A DNA stretch of 59,822 bases from the NCBI GenBank assembly GCA_016213435.1, contig JACRAL010000184.1, positions 1-59,822 on the forward strand, written 5' to 3'. This document shows, in pieces, positions 39,250-48,262 of the stretch. Within the stretch, counting starts at the first letter, position 1. Each line of letters starts with the position of its first letter. The DNA is from Bacteroidota bacterium (lineage in GTDB: Bacteria > Bacteroidota > Bacteroidia > Palsa-948). Made by a program: the position numbers and the translations under genes. The notes under the pieces were generated by a model, which worked only from the letters and a program-made list of their open reading frames with translations, searched no databases and was not told the origin of the DNA.

Positions 39250-39852
39250 ATGAAAAAAAATTACGAACGATATCAGAATGTAGATGCTGACGATTATGAA
39301 AATCCCACACTGGTGAGTCGTTTAATTGGTAAAGCAGGAGATAATTTAATAACCGGGATACTCAATTCAATTACTAATAAAAATGTTCTGGAATTGGGTT
39401 GTGGTACAGGCAGGTTCACAAAACTATATTGTAAAAATAATAATGTCACTTGTGTTGACATAAATACACATCTTTTTAAACTGAATAATGTCAAATTAAT
39501 TGAAGGTGATGTAACAAAACTTGAAACATTGCTGAAAGATGATACTTTTGAAACAGTTCTTTCTTTCTGGATGACAGAATATTTGAACAATGATGATTTC
39601 AAAAAAACGCTCATCGGTTGCAAAAAATATTTATCACAGAACGGCAAAATTATTTTTACTGTTATTTCAAAAGGTTTATGGGGCAGATGCTATGTTGCCG
39701 GAGCAAAATTAAAAGGAATTAACAAATACAATTACAGCAATAGTCAGTTAACTGAAATAGCTCAATATTCAGATTTGGAAATTGAAAAAACAATTTCTGT
39801 TAAACGGTTTGGCTTTGAGTTCGGCAAAATCATTATTTTTCAAAACGTATAA
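39250..39852 (+). CDS. Class I SAM-dependent methyltransferase, short
   Basis: A 200-residue protein with motif I VLELGCGTGRFTKLY near residues 46-60, post-I TCVDINTH, an acidic VKLIEGDVT segment and motif IV FETVLSFWMTEYL. It starts with ATG at 39250, 14 bases after the previous methyltransferase gene. The short length leaves only the core Rossmann fold with no substrate-binding cap. It is the fourth methyltransferase of the cluster and shows no close similarity to the other three beyond the core motifs. Confidence 0.8.
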   Translation: MKKNYERYQNVDADDYENPTLVSRLIGKAGDNLITGILNSITNKNVLELGCGTGRFTKLYCKNNNVTCVDINTHLFKLNNVKLIEGDVTKLETLLKDDTFETVLSFWMTEYLNNDDFKKTLIGCKKYLSQNGKIIFTVISKGLWGRCYVAGAKLKGINKYNYSNSQLTEIAQYSDLEIEKTISVKRFGFEFGKIIIFQNV

Positions 39853-39857
39853 GCCCC

Positions 39858-40958
39858 ATGAGATACGCTTTGTTAATGCTTGGAAAATTTTTTAGGTTTA
39901 AGGATATTTTCTTTTACCTGAAAAAAATTATTGATTTTATTTTTTATAAATACCTGAGCATTGCTCCTCCCATAAAACTCCAGATAGAACTCGCCTCGTT
40001 TTGCAACCTCAAATGCAGTTTCTGTGTTCTCAGCGAAATCAAACGGGAAAAAAAACTGATGCCTTTAGATGATTTTAAAAAAATTATTGATGAATCCGGT
40101 GCCCGTTACATTCAATTAAGCGGTGTTGGGGAAACCTTTCTGCACCCCGATTGTATAGAAATGCTGAAATATGCAAAATCAAAAACGCAATTTGTAAAAG
40201 TCACAACAAACGGACTTGTGATCACGGAGGAAATGGCAAAAGGTATTGTTGATTCAGGTCTCGATATGCTGGATGTTTCTATTGATACAACAGATGAAAA
40301 TTTATATAAAGAAATTCGCGGCGCTAAACTGGAAAAGGTTCTGGGTAATATTAAAACTGTTTTTAACTACAGAAACCAGAAAAAATCCAACCTGAAAATC
40401 AGGGCGAAAAATGTGTATAACGAAAAAAATATTTATAACCTTCCCAAAGACATTGAAAAATTAGATTCGCTTCCGTTCGATGAAGCCCTTTTTTTATGGA
40501 TTGCTGATCTTTATGAGGGATCCACGCACAGCACTGTGAAAAAAGAATACATCGGGGTTCTGAACGAAGCCATTGATGTGGCAAAAAAAATCAGGAGACC
40601 CGATTTGGTTAAAAATGTGAAAATCCTGATTGATATTGTCTGGACAAAAAGTGTTCCTGTTGAAAAAAGGGTTTGCTATGAGCCGCTTTATGCCCCCTAT
40701 ATAACGGTTGACGGAGACCTTATCCCCTGTTGCACGAGCGCTATGTGGGTATTGCAAAACGAAAAAAATATGCTGCAAATGACGATGGGAAATGTGATTA
40801 AAAATCATTTTATGGAAGTCTGGAAAAGCGTGCATGCAATTAATGTGAGGAAGAAAGTTCTTGCCGAAAGACAAAATTTTGCACTATGCAAGGATTGCCT
40901 GTTCGATGAAAATTATTTTCTTAAATTTGTTTATAAAATTGCAAAACAGATAAACTGA
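39858..40958 (+). CDS. Radical SAM protein with SPASM-like C-terminus
   Basis: A 366-residue radical SAM enzyme. The cluster motif CNLKCSFC lies near residues 49-56, followed by QLSGVGETFLHPD (the GGE-like SAM-binding motif) and VTTNGLVITEE. The C-terminal region has CYEPLYAPYITVDGDLIPCC and LCKDCLF, cysteines that would hold auxiliary iron-sulfur clusters as in SPASM/twitch proteins. Such enzymes act on peptides, sugars and other substrates. No precursor-peptide gene is seen nearby, so a glycan or lipid-linked substrate fits the context better. Its stop overlaps the start of the flippase-like gene by one base. Confidence 0.85.
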   Translation: MRYALLMLGKFFRFKDIFFYLKKIIDFIFYKYLSIAPPIKLQIELASFCNLKCSFCVLSEIKREKKLMPLDDFKKIIDESGARYIQLSGVGETFLHPDCIEMLKYAKSKTQFVKVTTNGLVITEEMAKGIVDSGLDMLDVSIDTTDENLYKEIRGAKLEKVLGNIKTVFNYRNQKKSNLKIRAKNVYNEKNIYNLPKDIEKLDSLPFDEALFLWIADLYEGSTHSTVKKEYIGVLNEAIDVAKKIRRPDLVKNVKILIDIVWTKSVPVEKRVCYEPLYAPYITVDGDLIPCCTSAMWVLQNEKNMLQMTMGNVIKNHFMEVWKSVHAINVRKKVLAERQNFALCKDCLFDENYFLKFVYKIAKQIN

Positions 40959-41890
40959 TGAAAAAATTTTTTAATAAAATATACATAAAATACTTTATAA
41001 CCTGCGGTTTACTGGTTTGGCTTTTTCTGAAATTTGATGTCGGCAAGGTATTCGCAATAATTTCAGGATTATCTGTTTTCGTTTATTTGATGGTAAATTT
41101 TATTCATCTTGTTTCATACATTTTCAGCGCTTTAAAATGGAAAATTATTCTTCGTAAAATTTCATATATTAAGCTATTAAAATTATATCTCATCGGCAGC
41201 TATTACTCGATGGTATTACCCGGGCAAATTGCGGGCGAAGCGGCCAAAGCATACATTCTCGGGAAAGATGATAATGAAGCGGAAAAAGTTGCGGTTTCTG
41301 TAATAATAGACAAAATCACGGGAATCATCGGCCTGCTTTTGCTGAGTATTGCCGGCATATTTTTTTCCAAGATGAACCTTTCGCCAAAATTAGCGTATAG
41401 TTTCTCTGCCGCTGTGATTATCTGTATTATGTTATTATTTTCATTAAGAATTTCAGTTATTTACCATTTTTTTTATTCCATAACAAACTCATTAATGAAA
41501 CATTTTCCTAAATTTAAGGCAAGTATTATTTTTCTGCAAAACATTCTTTCGTCATGGCAGTTATATATTCGCAAAACAGGACTGATGCTGCTTTGCGTTA
41601 GCATGGGCGTCGGGTACCAGTTGTTTGCCGTTCTGATATATTCAACACTTGCATCAAGCATGGGAATTATTATACCTTTTGCCGACTGGTTATGGATTAT
41701 CGGGTTCCTTTCCATTATTTTACTTTTACCTATTTCAATTGCAGGAATCGGTGCCCGGGAAGGAACTTTGATTGGCATTTTGGCTACCCTTGGAATATCA
41801 TCAGAAAAAGCAATGGCCTTATCTCTTTCAATTCTTGGGATACAGATTGTCTGGGCAATTATTGGGGCATTAATAGAAATTAAACGATAG
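40958..41890 (+). CDS. AglD/MprF-like flippase-domain integral membrane protein (copy 2)
   Basis: A 310-residue polytopic membrane protein and clear paralogue of the protein encoded at 30870-31838. Both carry [20 protein letters not shown], the DKITGxIG segment and the late motif IAGxGxREGTxxGxL. It belongs to the lysylphosphatidylglycerol synthase transmembrane/UPF0104 family, with a proposed role in moving or presenting lipid-linked substrate. As in copy 1, it follows a radical SAM gene and precedes a large GT-C-like membrane protein, here with an acetyltransferase gene between them. Confidence 0.85.
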   Translation: MKKFFNKIYIKYFITCGLLVWLFLKFDVGKVFAIISGLSVFVYLMVNFIHLVSYIFSALKWKIILRKISYIKLLKLYLIGSYYSMVLPGQIAGEAAKAYILGKDDNEAEKVAVSVIIDKITGIIGLLLLSIAGIFFSKMNLSPKLAYSFSAAVIICIMLLFSLRISVIYHFFYSITNSLMKHFPKFKASIIFLQNILSSWQLYIRKTGLMLLCVSMGVGYQLFAVLIYSTLASSMGIIIPFADWLWIIGFLSIILLLPISIAGIGAREGTLIGILATLGISSEKAMALSLSILGIQIVWAIIGALIEIKR

Positions 41891-41897
41891 ACGTTAT

Positions 41898-42392
41898 ATG
41901 ATAAAAGTATTATATAATCTGATTTTCATGAAGCTGATCAGTGGAATGCGTACAAAATTTTATGGGTTATTATTAGGGCATATCGGCCAAAAATCAATTA
42001 TTCTGAAAGGCTTTGGCATGACATGTCCCGGGAAAATATTTATTGGCAACAATACCCAGATCAATTTTTATGTTTTCATGGACGCAGGCGGCGGTATCGA
42101 AATCGGAAATAATGTGATGGTTGCTTCATATGTTTATATTGCTTCAGCCGATCATGGCCATGCCCGCTTAGATATACCAATGAACCAGCAGGAGAATATC
42201 TGTGCTAAAATTACCATTGGAGACGATGTCTGGATCGGGGCTCATGCAATAATTACAAAAGGCGTTACTGTGGGGAAAGGAGCTATTATCGGCGCGGGTT
42301 CCGTTGTAACTGAAAATGTTGAACCTTATGCCATCGTTGCAGGCGTTCCTGCAAAATTAATCCGGTATAGAACAGAAAAATTTGTTAAATAA
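41898..42392 (+). CDS. Hexapeptide-repeat O-acetyltransferase (left-handed beta-helix)
   Basis: A 164-residue acyltransferase with repeated [LIV]GxxxxI hexapeptides, for example [19 protein letters not shown] and [17 protein letters not shown], and the catalytic-type histidine in SADHGHAR. The C-terminal [14 protein letters not shown] is the usual coenzyme-A-binding end of WbbJ/Maa-type enzymes. It probably transfers acetyl from acetyl-CoA to a sugar hydroxyl of the cluster's glycan. It starts 7 bases after the flippase-like gene. Confidence 0.9.
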   Translation: MIKVLYNLIFMKLISGMRTKFYGLLLGHIGQKSIILKGFGMTCPGKIFIGNNTQINFYVFMDAGGGIEIGNNVMVASYVYIASADHGHARLDIPMNQQENICAKITIGDDVWIGAHAIITKGVTVGKGAIIGAGSVVTENVEPYAIVAGVPAKLIRYRTEKFVK

Positions 42393-42399
42393 AAATCCA

Positions 42400-44379
42400 A
42401 TGGATATGGAAAATATTAACAGGTTGCTGAAACCGGTTGTAACAGTCGTTTTAACAATTGCAGTTATTCTTACAATATATACTTATTATGCCTATCTTAA
42501 TCAATACCCTACCGCAGATCAGCAACAATTCTCCTTAGCCCGTTTTAATGATTTCAGGAAGGATTTCAGGCAAATTAATTTTTCCGAAGGGTCCAACCTG
42601 TCTTTTATACTCGTTACATTACCGGGCTCCGTTTTGGACAGATTGTTAAAATCGGATCATCTGCCGGGCGACAAGCTATTCGGGAATATTTCTTATAATG
42701 AAGTGTATGCTTTCACCTTCTTTCAGGTTACTTTTTCGCTTCTGTTCTTACTTTATGCCGGTCTTCTTTTGGGAAAAGCCCTGCAGCTTAAATTAAAACA
42801 GGATGGATGGCTGTATCTTTTTATGCTCCTTCTCATCATGAACTACCCGATACTGAAAGGAGACATTAAAGTTTTAAAATACGATGCCTTCTCCATTTTA
42901 TGCTCTTTTATCGCTGTTCTTCATTACATTTTATATAAACAATGCAAACGGAAGATTTCATTTATTTTATCCATTTTATTCTGTGCGCTGGCATTTATAG
43001 AGAAAGACACTACGATCATTACATTCTTTTCGATATTGTTTGTTGAATTAATTTATGTAAGCCTGCTCAGCGTGCCTTTAAAAGAAGCCATCAGGCGTTA
43101 CCTGAAATTTTTACTCATAAGTATCCTGATTTTTTTTATAACAACAGCAGCCCTGGTTCCGCAATTCTGGTTCAATCCCGGAAAATTAACCGAGGTGTTT
43201 ATAAGCCTTCCGTTTCAGGCAAAAGCGATGGATCTGAAAAATGTAATGATCATTCTGTTTTTAGCAATACTTTATTTTCTCGGCTCGCGTTTGATTGTAT
43301 TACAGCCTGAAGTAACATATTCCTGTTTGAAAAAAATCAATTTCCGTTTGGTTCTTCTTGTGTGCGGATTCGCATTTTTATTGATTTTTATCTCTGCTGT
43401 CTTATATCAGACGAATAACATGTATGGCATGCATTATGCAGATATGGCATTAAAACAAAAGGTAAGCGACGGCGCCTGTTATGCCACTCCTGAACTTGCC
43501 AATCTTTCTATTTCAACTCTCGACAGCAGTTCCCTGCTTACAAGGGTGAAGATATGTTACAATATATTCCGGGTTATCGCTTATTCCGTGCCGGAACTCA
43601 TAAGCATTCTGTTTTTCTTATCTCCATTCATTTTGCTCCTGGGAGTAAAATATAAGCTTTATGAAAATACCACACTTTTAAAATATTTCATTGCATTTCC
43701 TTTACTGTTATTCTTAAGTTATTTTATTTTTCAGCCCCCGATAAATTTTAAATACCTGATCCCGGTTGTTCTGCTTATCATTGCATTTATATTCTACATA
43801 ATGATTCGTTTTTTCACCGGCGAAAATCCATTTTATAAATACCGGTTTGTGATTATTATCCTCTTTTCTGCATTGCTGATACGTCCTGCTGTTGTGAGTT
43901 TTCCGCACTATCTCTGCCACATGAGTATTTTTAGAAATACCAACCTCGAAAACTCAGATTATCTGGATATGAATATTTATTCCGAATGGACCTGGGTTGG
44001 CTGGGGTGAAACTGCCGGAGCCTGCTTTAAATATATTGAAGACCATTCAAAAGGCGAGGTTAAAGTACTTCACGACTATGTATTGCCGTTTTCATTCAGC
44101 AAAAGGATAAAACCACATTTTTCGGTACAGGGAAGAAACCGGTACCTCGCTTTCTTGAAGAAAGATCTGAAAGAGATGCTGAAACAACTGCGTGATGCTG
44201 ATATAGAATATATTTTAATCAGCAAAAATGTTGCATACCGGGGATCCATCAGTAATTATATTATGAACCGTTATAGAAGGAATGCCGTATTTGCAGATAA
44301 GGTTGGCGGTATAGAATATGGTTGGGTTTTTAAAACAGCGGATATATCAAAAGCTGTGGAGCAAACATTTCCTGAATAA
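42400..44379 (+). CDS. Large polytopic membrane protein, putative GT-C glycosyltransferase (copy 2)
   Basis: Taking the ATG at 42400 as start gives 659 residues. The in-frame TTG at 42382, overlapping the acetyltransferase stop, is an alternative. It has 11-12 predicted membrane helices, the loop motif YPTADQQQFSLARF after helix 1, a PPINFKYLIPVVLL helix and a C-terminal soluble segment with WTWVGWGETAGACFKYIE. It is paralogous to the protein at 31851-33806 over its full length. The GT-C suggestion rests on topology, the loop aspartate and the late helix motif; the exact family is unproven. Confidence 0.6.
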   Translation: MDMENINRLLKPVVTVVLTIAVILTIYTYYAYLNQYPTADQQQFSLARFNDFRKDFRQINFSEGSNLSFILVTLPGSVLDRLLKSDHLPGDKLFGNISYNEVYAFTFFQVTFSLLFLLYAGLLLGKALQLKLKQDGWLYLFMLLLIMNYPILKGDIKVLKYDAFSILCSFIAVLHYILYKQCKRKISFILSILFCALAFIEKDTTIITFFSILFVELIYVSLLSVPLKEAIRRYLKFLLISILIFFITTAALVPQFWFNPGKLTEVFISLPFQAKAMDLKNVMIILFLAILYFLGSRLIVLQPEVTYSCLKKINFRLVLLVCGFAFLLIFISAVLYQTNNMYGMHYADMALKQKVSDGACYATPELANLSISTLDSSSLLTRVKICYNIFRVIAYSVPELISILFFLSPFILLLGVKYKLYENTTLLKYFIAFPLLLFLSYFIFQPPINFKYLIPVVLLIIAFIFYIMIRFFTGENPFYKYRFVIIILFSALLIRPAVVSFPHYLCHMSIFRNTNLENSDYLDMNIYSEWTWVGWGETAGACFKYIEDHSKGEVKVLHDYVLPFSFSKRIKPHFSVQGRNRYLAFLKKDLKEMLKQLRDADIEYILISKNVAYRGSISNYIMNRYRRNAVFADKVGGIEYGWVFKTADISKAVEQTFPE

Positions 44380-44389
44380 AAACAATTGA

Positions 44390-46924
44390 TTATTTGCAAT
44401 ATTTTTGTAACGCCTCATCTGCTTTTGCCATACCCAGTTCTTTCGCCTTTTTAAAATCATTGCAAGCAGCCGTCTGATCCTTTAAATTATATTTAACAAT
44501 GCCACGGTTGAAGTAATAATCGGCATTATTTTTTTCCAAATCAATGGCTTTGCAATAATCTGTTAACGCTTCTTTATAATTTTTTAAACTGAAATTCACA
44601 TTCCCCCGGTTACTGTAAAGTTTTGCATTGGGCTCTTCCGATAAATCAATCGCTTTATTGTAATCTTTCAAAGCTTCATTATAATCTTTCATTAAATAGG
44701 AAGCATTCCCAAGACCAAAAAAAGCTTCTGATTTCTTCGGGTTAAGTTCTATTACTTTTTTATAATCAGCTATGGCGCCTGTTAAATCGTTGCTTTCAAG
44801 TTTTGCATTGCCCCGGTATAAATAAGTGTCATAATTTACCTTATTAAAATTTATTGAAGCATCGAAATCTTTAATGGCATTTAGTTTATTCCCCAAAAGC
44901 AAATTTATGCGTCCTTTATTATAATAGGCATACGCCTTATTCTCATTATTAGTAAAATCCAATATATCCTTCTGTAATGAAATCCTTAAATCATCTTTGC
45001 TAAAAGCAGTTTTTGATATAGTTGATACTTTTATTTCGATTGCCTTATTCATATCATTCAATGCTCCGATATAATCCTTTAACTCTTTTTTCGAAATTCC
45101 CCTGTTGTAATATGCCTCGGCAAACTCCGGATAAAGATTTATAGCGACAGAGTAATCTTTGATGGCTTTTACATAATCATTTGTTGCAGTTGCCCTGCAA
45201 AAATAGGACATGTAATCCTTTGGATCAATTTCTATGACTTTAGTAAAATCAGTATATGCGGGTTCATAGTTATTTTGGAACAAATGAAGCTGACCTTTAT
45301 TGTAAAAAGCAATTTTACTTTTCGGATCATATTTTAATATAAAATCAAAATCTTTAATCGCCCCTTTATAATCGAGCGACTGAGCTTTTGCAATCCCCCT
45401 GTTTATTAATGCTTTAATGTATCTCGGGTAAATTTCAAGTGTTTTATTAAAATCACTAATTGCGCTTTTGTAGTCTTTCATTTGCATATAAATACAACCG
45501 CGGTTGTACCATGGGTCAGGGTTTCCATGGATTAAACCCAGGGCTATATTCAAATCGCTTACAGCTCCTTTGTAGTCGCCGATTTTTGCTCTGGCATTTC
45601 CCCTGTTGTTGTAAGCAAAAGCAATATAATGATCTTTTTTTATTACATCGCTGAATAAGGTTATACTGTCTTTCCAGACTTTTGTCCTGTTCCATGTTGT
45701 CAGGATAATGGAAAATAAATATATGCCGAATAACCCCCAGATAATAAATTTAATTTTAGGAATAATTTTATACTCGGAAATATAAGTTAAATATTGACCG
45801 CTTATAAAAAAGAGACCTAAATAACCGAGGTAAGTATATCTTTCTGCAACAAAAGAAACTCCTTTAATTGGAAGAATATGCAAAACCAAAGAAATGGTAA
45901 TTATAAAAAACAGGATACCAAAAACAATATCTTTTTTAAAAAGGGTTCTCTTTTTCAGGAACAGGATAAACAGAGCGATTAAAACAATAATAATAAATGA
46001 GGAGGCATAATAAATAAATGGCAAATATCCGCTTACTTTCATGGGGAAAGGATGAATTAAACATAAGTTATACGGTGCAAAAAATCCTTTTAAATAAAAA
46101 ACCAGCGAATTTGATAAAAAGAAAAATTTATCAATCAAAATATAGTTAAAGTAATTGACATACTGGTCTACCTTGTAATCACTGATATATTCAATATTAT
46201 ATTTATATAAAAACTGCGGGCTTATCTGAAGGTACCCGATAATTATCATAACTATAAAAATCGGTGATTTCTCTAAAATATTTTTAAGATTAAACTTTCT
46301 TGAGTAATAATAATCTATCAATAGCAGCACAATGGGGAATGTTACTGCGGCTGTTTTTGATAAACAGGAAAAACAGGCAAAGAAAAAAGATAATACTAAA
46401 TATTTGATTTTATAATTGGTCCGAATATAGTAAACATAGCTGATTAATCCTAATAAAAAGAAAAAAGTGTAGAGCACATCCTTTCTCTCTGCAGCCCAGG
46501 CTACCGACTCAACCTTAAAGGGATGAACTGCAAACAGAAATGCAACAATGCCCGCTGTCTTTACCCTTGCAGTTAATAATTTTACAAAAAAGAAAACAAA
46601 AGCGATATTGCATAGATGAAGTAAAATGTTTATAAAATGATAAGGCAGGGGATTATTACGAAAAAAATAATAGGTAAAGGCGTGAGACAACAAAGTTAAT
46701 GGGTCTCTGATTAAAATTTCAGGAGTACAGAATATGTGAAACCCTTTAACCGGAAATTGCGTGACATACTTATTTTTATAGATCAACCCATCATCATCCC
46801 AGTTTGTAAAATCGTTAGTTAAAATTTCAGAGAATAAAAGAAAAGAGAAAAATAAAATTGAGAATAAAACAATTAAAGATTTGATTTTAGATACAGTGTT
46901 CTGGCGGTTTAAAGCATCATCCAT
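44390..46924 (-). CDS. TMTC-like membrane GT-C/TPR protein
   Basis: I choose the start at 46924 (MDDALNRQNT), giving 844 residues. The N-terminal half has about 10-11 membrane helices. The loop after helix 1 reads NDFTNWDDDGLIYKN and later loops read PLPYHFINILLHLCN and FLFAVHPFKVESVAWAAERKDVLY. These match the conserved acidic and FAVHPxxxExVAW motifs of the TMTC protein O-mannosyltransferase family (GT-C). The C-terminal half holds about eleven TPRs (YNRG, ALxDYNKAI patterns). Known TMTC proteins glycosylate exported proteins; a matching role here is inferred. It converges with the glycan cluster. A TATATTTG-like -7 box (minus strand, 46952-46959) precedes the start. Confidence 0.75.
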   Translation of the reverse strand: MDDALNRQNTVSKIKSLIVLFSILFFSFLLFSEILTNDFTNWDDDGLIYKNKYVTQFPVKGFHIFCTPEILIRDPLTLLSHAFTYYFFRNNPLPYHFINILLHLCNIAFVFFFVKLLTARVKTAGIVAFLFAVHPFKVESVAWAAERKDVLYTFFFLLGLISYVYYIRTNYKIKYLVLSFFFACFSCLSKTAAVTFPIVLLLIDYYYSRKFNLKNILEKSPIFIVMIIIGYLQISPQFLYKYNIEYISDYKVDQYVNYFNYILIDKFFFLSNSLVFYLKGFFAPYNLCLIHPFPMKVSGYLPFIYYASSFIIIVLIALFILFLKKRTLFKKDIVFGILFFIITISLVLHILPIKGVSFVAERYTYLGYLGLFFISGQYLTYISEYKIIPKIKFIIWGLFGIYLFSIILTTWNRTKVWKDSITLFSDVIKKDHYIAFAYNNRGNARAKIGDYKGAVSDLNIALGLIHGNPDPWYNRGCIYMQMKDYKSAISDFNKTLEIYPRYIKALINRGIAKAQSLDYKGAIKDFDFILKYDPKSKIAFYNKGQLHLFQNNYEPAYTDFTKVIEIDPKDYMSYFCRATATNDYVKAIKDYSVAINLYPEFAEAYYNRGISKKELKDYIGALNDMNKAIEIKVSTISKTAFSKDDLRISLQKDILDFTNNENKAYAYYNKGRINLLLGNKLNAIKDFDASINFNKVNYDTYLYRGNAKLESNDLTGAIADYKKVIELNPKKSEAFFGLGNASYLMKDYNEALKDYNKAIDLSEEPNAKLYSNRGNVNFSLKNYKEALTDYCKAIDLEKNNADYYFNRGIVKYNLKDQTAACNDFKKAKELGMAKADEALQKYCK

Positions 46925-46992
46925 AAGCGTTACAAAAATAAGAATCGGCATCAAATATATAAATCATTTTGCTAATATATTTCTTAATTTTT

Positions 46993-47021
46993 TTGTAAAC
47001 TTAAATTTTATACTAAATTTG
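46993..47021 (+). promoter_or_regulatory. Bacteroidota-type promoter for the chaperone-like gene
   Basis: TTG at 46993-46995 and TAAATTTG at 47014-47021 are 18 bases apart. The chaperone-like gene starts 31 bases after the -7 box. It is divergent to the TMTC-like gene. Confidence 0.55.
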
Positions 47022-47052
47022 CGTTATACAAGAACAAGAAAGCAATGTTGAA

Positions 47053-47901
47053 ATGATGAAAAAGAGTCTGTTTTTATTTAAATTAATTTTTTTCGCATTG
47101 GTAATTTATGGGCAGGATACTGTTCCGGTTACTACTATTCCACGGGATACAGCATCTAATGACATGGGCGTGAGCGTTTCCCCTTCTTCCATGTATTTGA
47201 ATTTAAAGCCGGGAAGCAGTGTTATAAAAGAAATTACGGTAAACAACAATTCCAACAAAACACATAAGTTTGCCATTGGGTTCAACGATTTCGAGATGGA
47301 CAGAACCGGGAGAAGGATAACCACTGAAAAAAATAAATATGCATTATCAAAATGGATTTCTCCGTCGCCATCTTTCATTGAATTAAAGCCTTATGAAAAA
47401 CAAAAAGTTAAATTATTCATTTCTATTCCCGATACTGCATTTTTTGCCGCCTGGACAATGGTTATAGTTGATGAAATCACCGAAAGGAACCCGTTGGATA
47501 TTCAGGGGAATGAAAAAACCATTGCATTCGGAATTTACCAATCGGTGGGATTTGGCATATTTATTTTTCAAAACCCGCCGAATGTAAAAAATCATGATGT
47601 GGAAATTCTAAAATTTACATTTTCTGACACAAATGGCAAAAGAACCCTGACTATGGAAGTAAAAAATATTGGCGACGGGATCGGTTTTTCTTCTGCCTAT
47701 GCGGAAATTACAAATCTTAGCTTGGGTAAGACCACCAAAATACCGGCCAAGCGCTTTACTATTCTTCCGGGATATTCGAGAGATTTTGTTTTTGACCTGC
47801 CGGATAATTTAGAACCCGGAAAATATTCCGTAGTAGGCATATTGGATTTTGGCAGCAAAGTAGAAATAAAAGCTGCAGAACTGGAATTTAACATTGAGTA
47901 A
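47053..47901 (+). CDS. Periplasmic PapD-like chaperone candidate
   Basis: A secreted protein of 282 residues with a signal peptide ending VIYG before QDT. Two beta-sandwich domains follow. The first (residues ~35-140) has the pattern of pilus chaperones and ASPM/MSP-like Ig domains: VSVSPSSMYLNLKPGSS, EITVNNNSNKTHKFAI, WISPSPSFIELKPYEKQKVKLFISIP. The second (~165-282) ends in PGYSRDFVFDLP and PGKYSVVGILDFGS. The two-domain size fits a chaperone-usher chaperone (~230-250 residues plus signal). A generic Ig-like secreted protein is the alternative. Nearby genes for fibre-subunit-like and usher-like proteins support the chaperone reading, which remains inference. Confidence 0.5.
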   Translation: MMKKSLFLFKLIFFALVIYGQDTVPVTTIPRDTASNDMGVSVSPSSMYLNLKPGSSVIKEITVNNNSNKTHKFAIGFNDFEMDRTGRRITTEKNKYALSKWISPSPSFIELKPYEKQKVKLFISIPDTAFFAAWTMVIVDEITERNPLDIQGNEKTIAFGIYQSVGFGIFIFQNPPNVKNHDVEILKFTFSDTNGKRTLTMEVKNIGDGIGFSSAYAEITNLSLGKTTKIPAKRFTILPGYSRDFVFDLPDNLEPGKYSVVGILDFGSKVEIKAAELEFNIE

Positions 47902-47959
47902 TATATAGGCTAAAAAATCAAAACCCTGTAGTTCTGATAAAATTTAGCGGTGTAGTTTA

Positions 47960-48262
47960 ATGGATATAGCAATATCACAAAATAAAGTTCCGGTCAGATT
48001 AACCATTGAAAGGTGGATACATATAGTTGAACATCACGATGACCTGGCAGGATATTACGATGAAGTTTTGAATGTAGTTGAAAATCCGGATTTGGTTATT
48101 TCGGGATACCAAAATGCGTTGATAGCATTAAGAGAAATAAAAGCAGGAAAATATTTAGCAATTGTTTATAAAGAAATTAAGAAAACGGATGGGTTTATAA
48201 TAACTGGCTATTTTACTGCGAAAATGAATTTGAAAAAACAAATTATTGTATGGAAAAAGTAG
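47960..48262 (+). CDS. Small toxin-like protein (DUF4258/PBECR-like), first gene of a pair
   Basis: A 100-residue protein with the pattern RLTIERWIHIVEHHDDL, NPDLVISGYQNALIALREI, KYLAIVYKEIKK and FIITGYFT. This order (an early HIxxxH segment, a central NPD and a late TGYF/TAY strand) resembles the RelE/barnase-like folds grouped under DUF4258 and PBECR. The next gene encodes a DUF2283 protein and overlaps by 13 bases, an arrangement seen in candidate toxin-antitoxin pairs. Ribonuclease activity is not established. It interrupts an otherwise functionally related locus. Confidence 0.55.
   Translation: MDIAISQNKVPVRLTIERWIHIVEHHDDLAGYYDEVLNVVENPDLVISGYQNALIALREIKAGKYLAIVYKEIKKTDGFIITGYFTAKMNLKKQIIVWKK

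Noticed and set aside
39858-40958. RiPP (modified peptide) pathway based on a SPASM-like radical SAM enzyme.
   Set aside because: No precursor peptide, peptide-recognition (RRE) protein or dedicated peptide exporter is seen next to it, and the neighbours are glycan enzymes.
25875-44379. Exosortase-linked (PEP-CTERM) exopolysaccharide locus, suggested by the amidotransferase, deacetylase and GT4 genes.
   Set aside because: No exosortase, PEP-CTERM protein, Wza/Wzc or chain-length regulator is present in the window.
47945-47972. Sequence like the 5' end and D-arm of a tRNA (AGCGGTGTAGTTTAATGGATATAGCA).
   Set aside because: No anticodon stem, T-arm or acceptor partner follows, and the stretch overlaps the start of a convincing coding sequence. 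It may be chance or a tRNA-end remnant at an insertion boundary, but I cannot support either.
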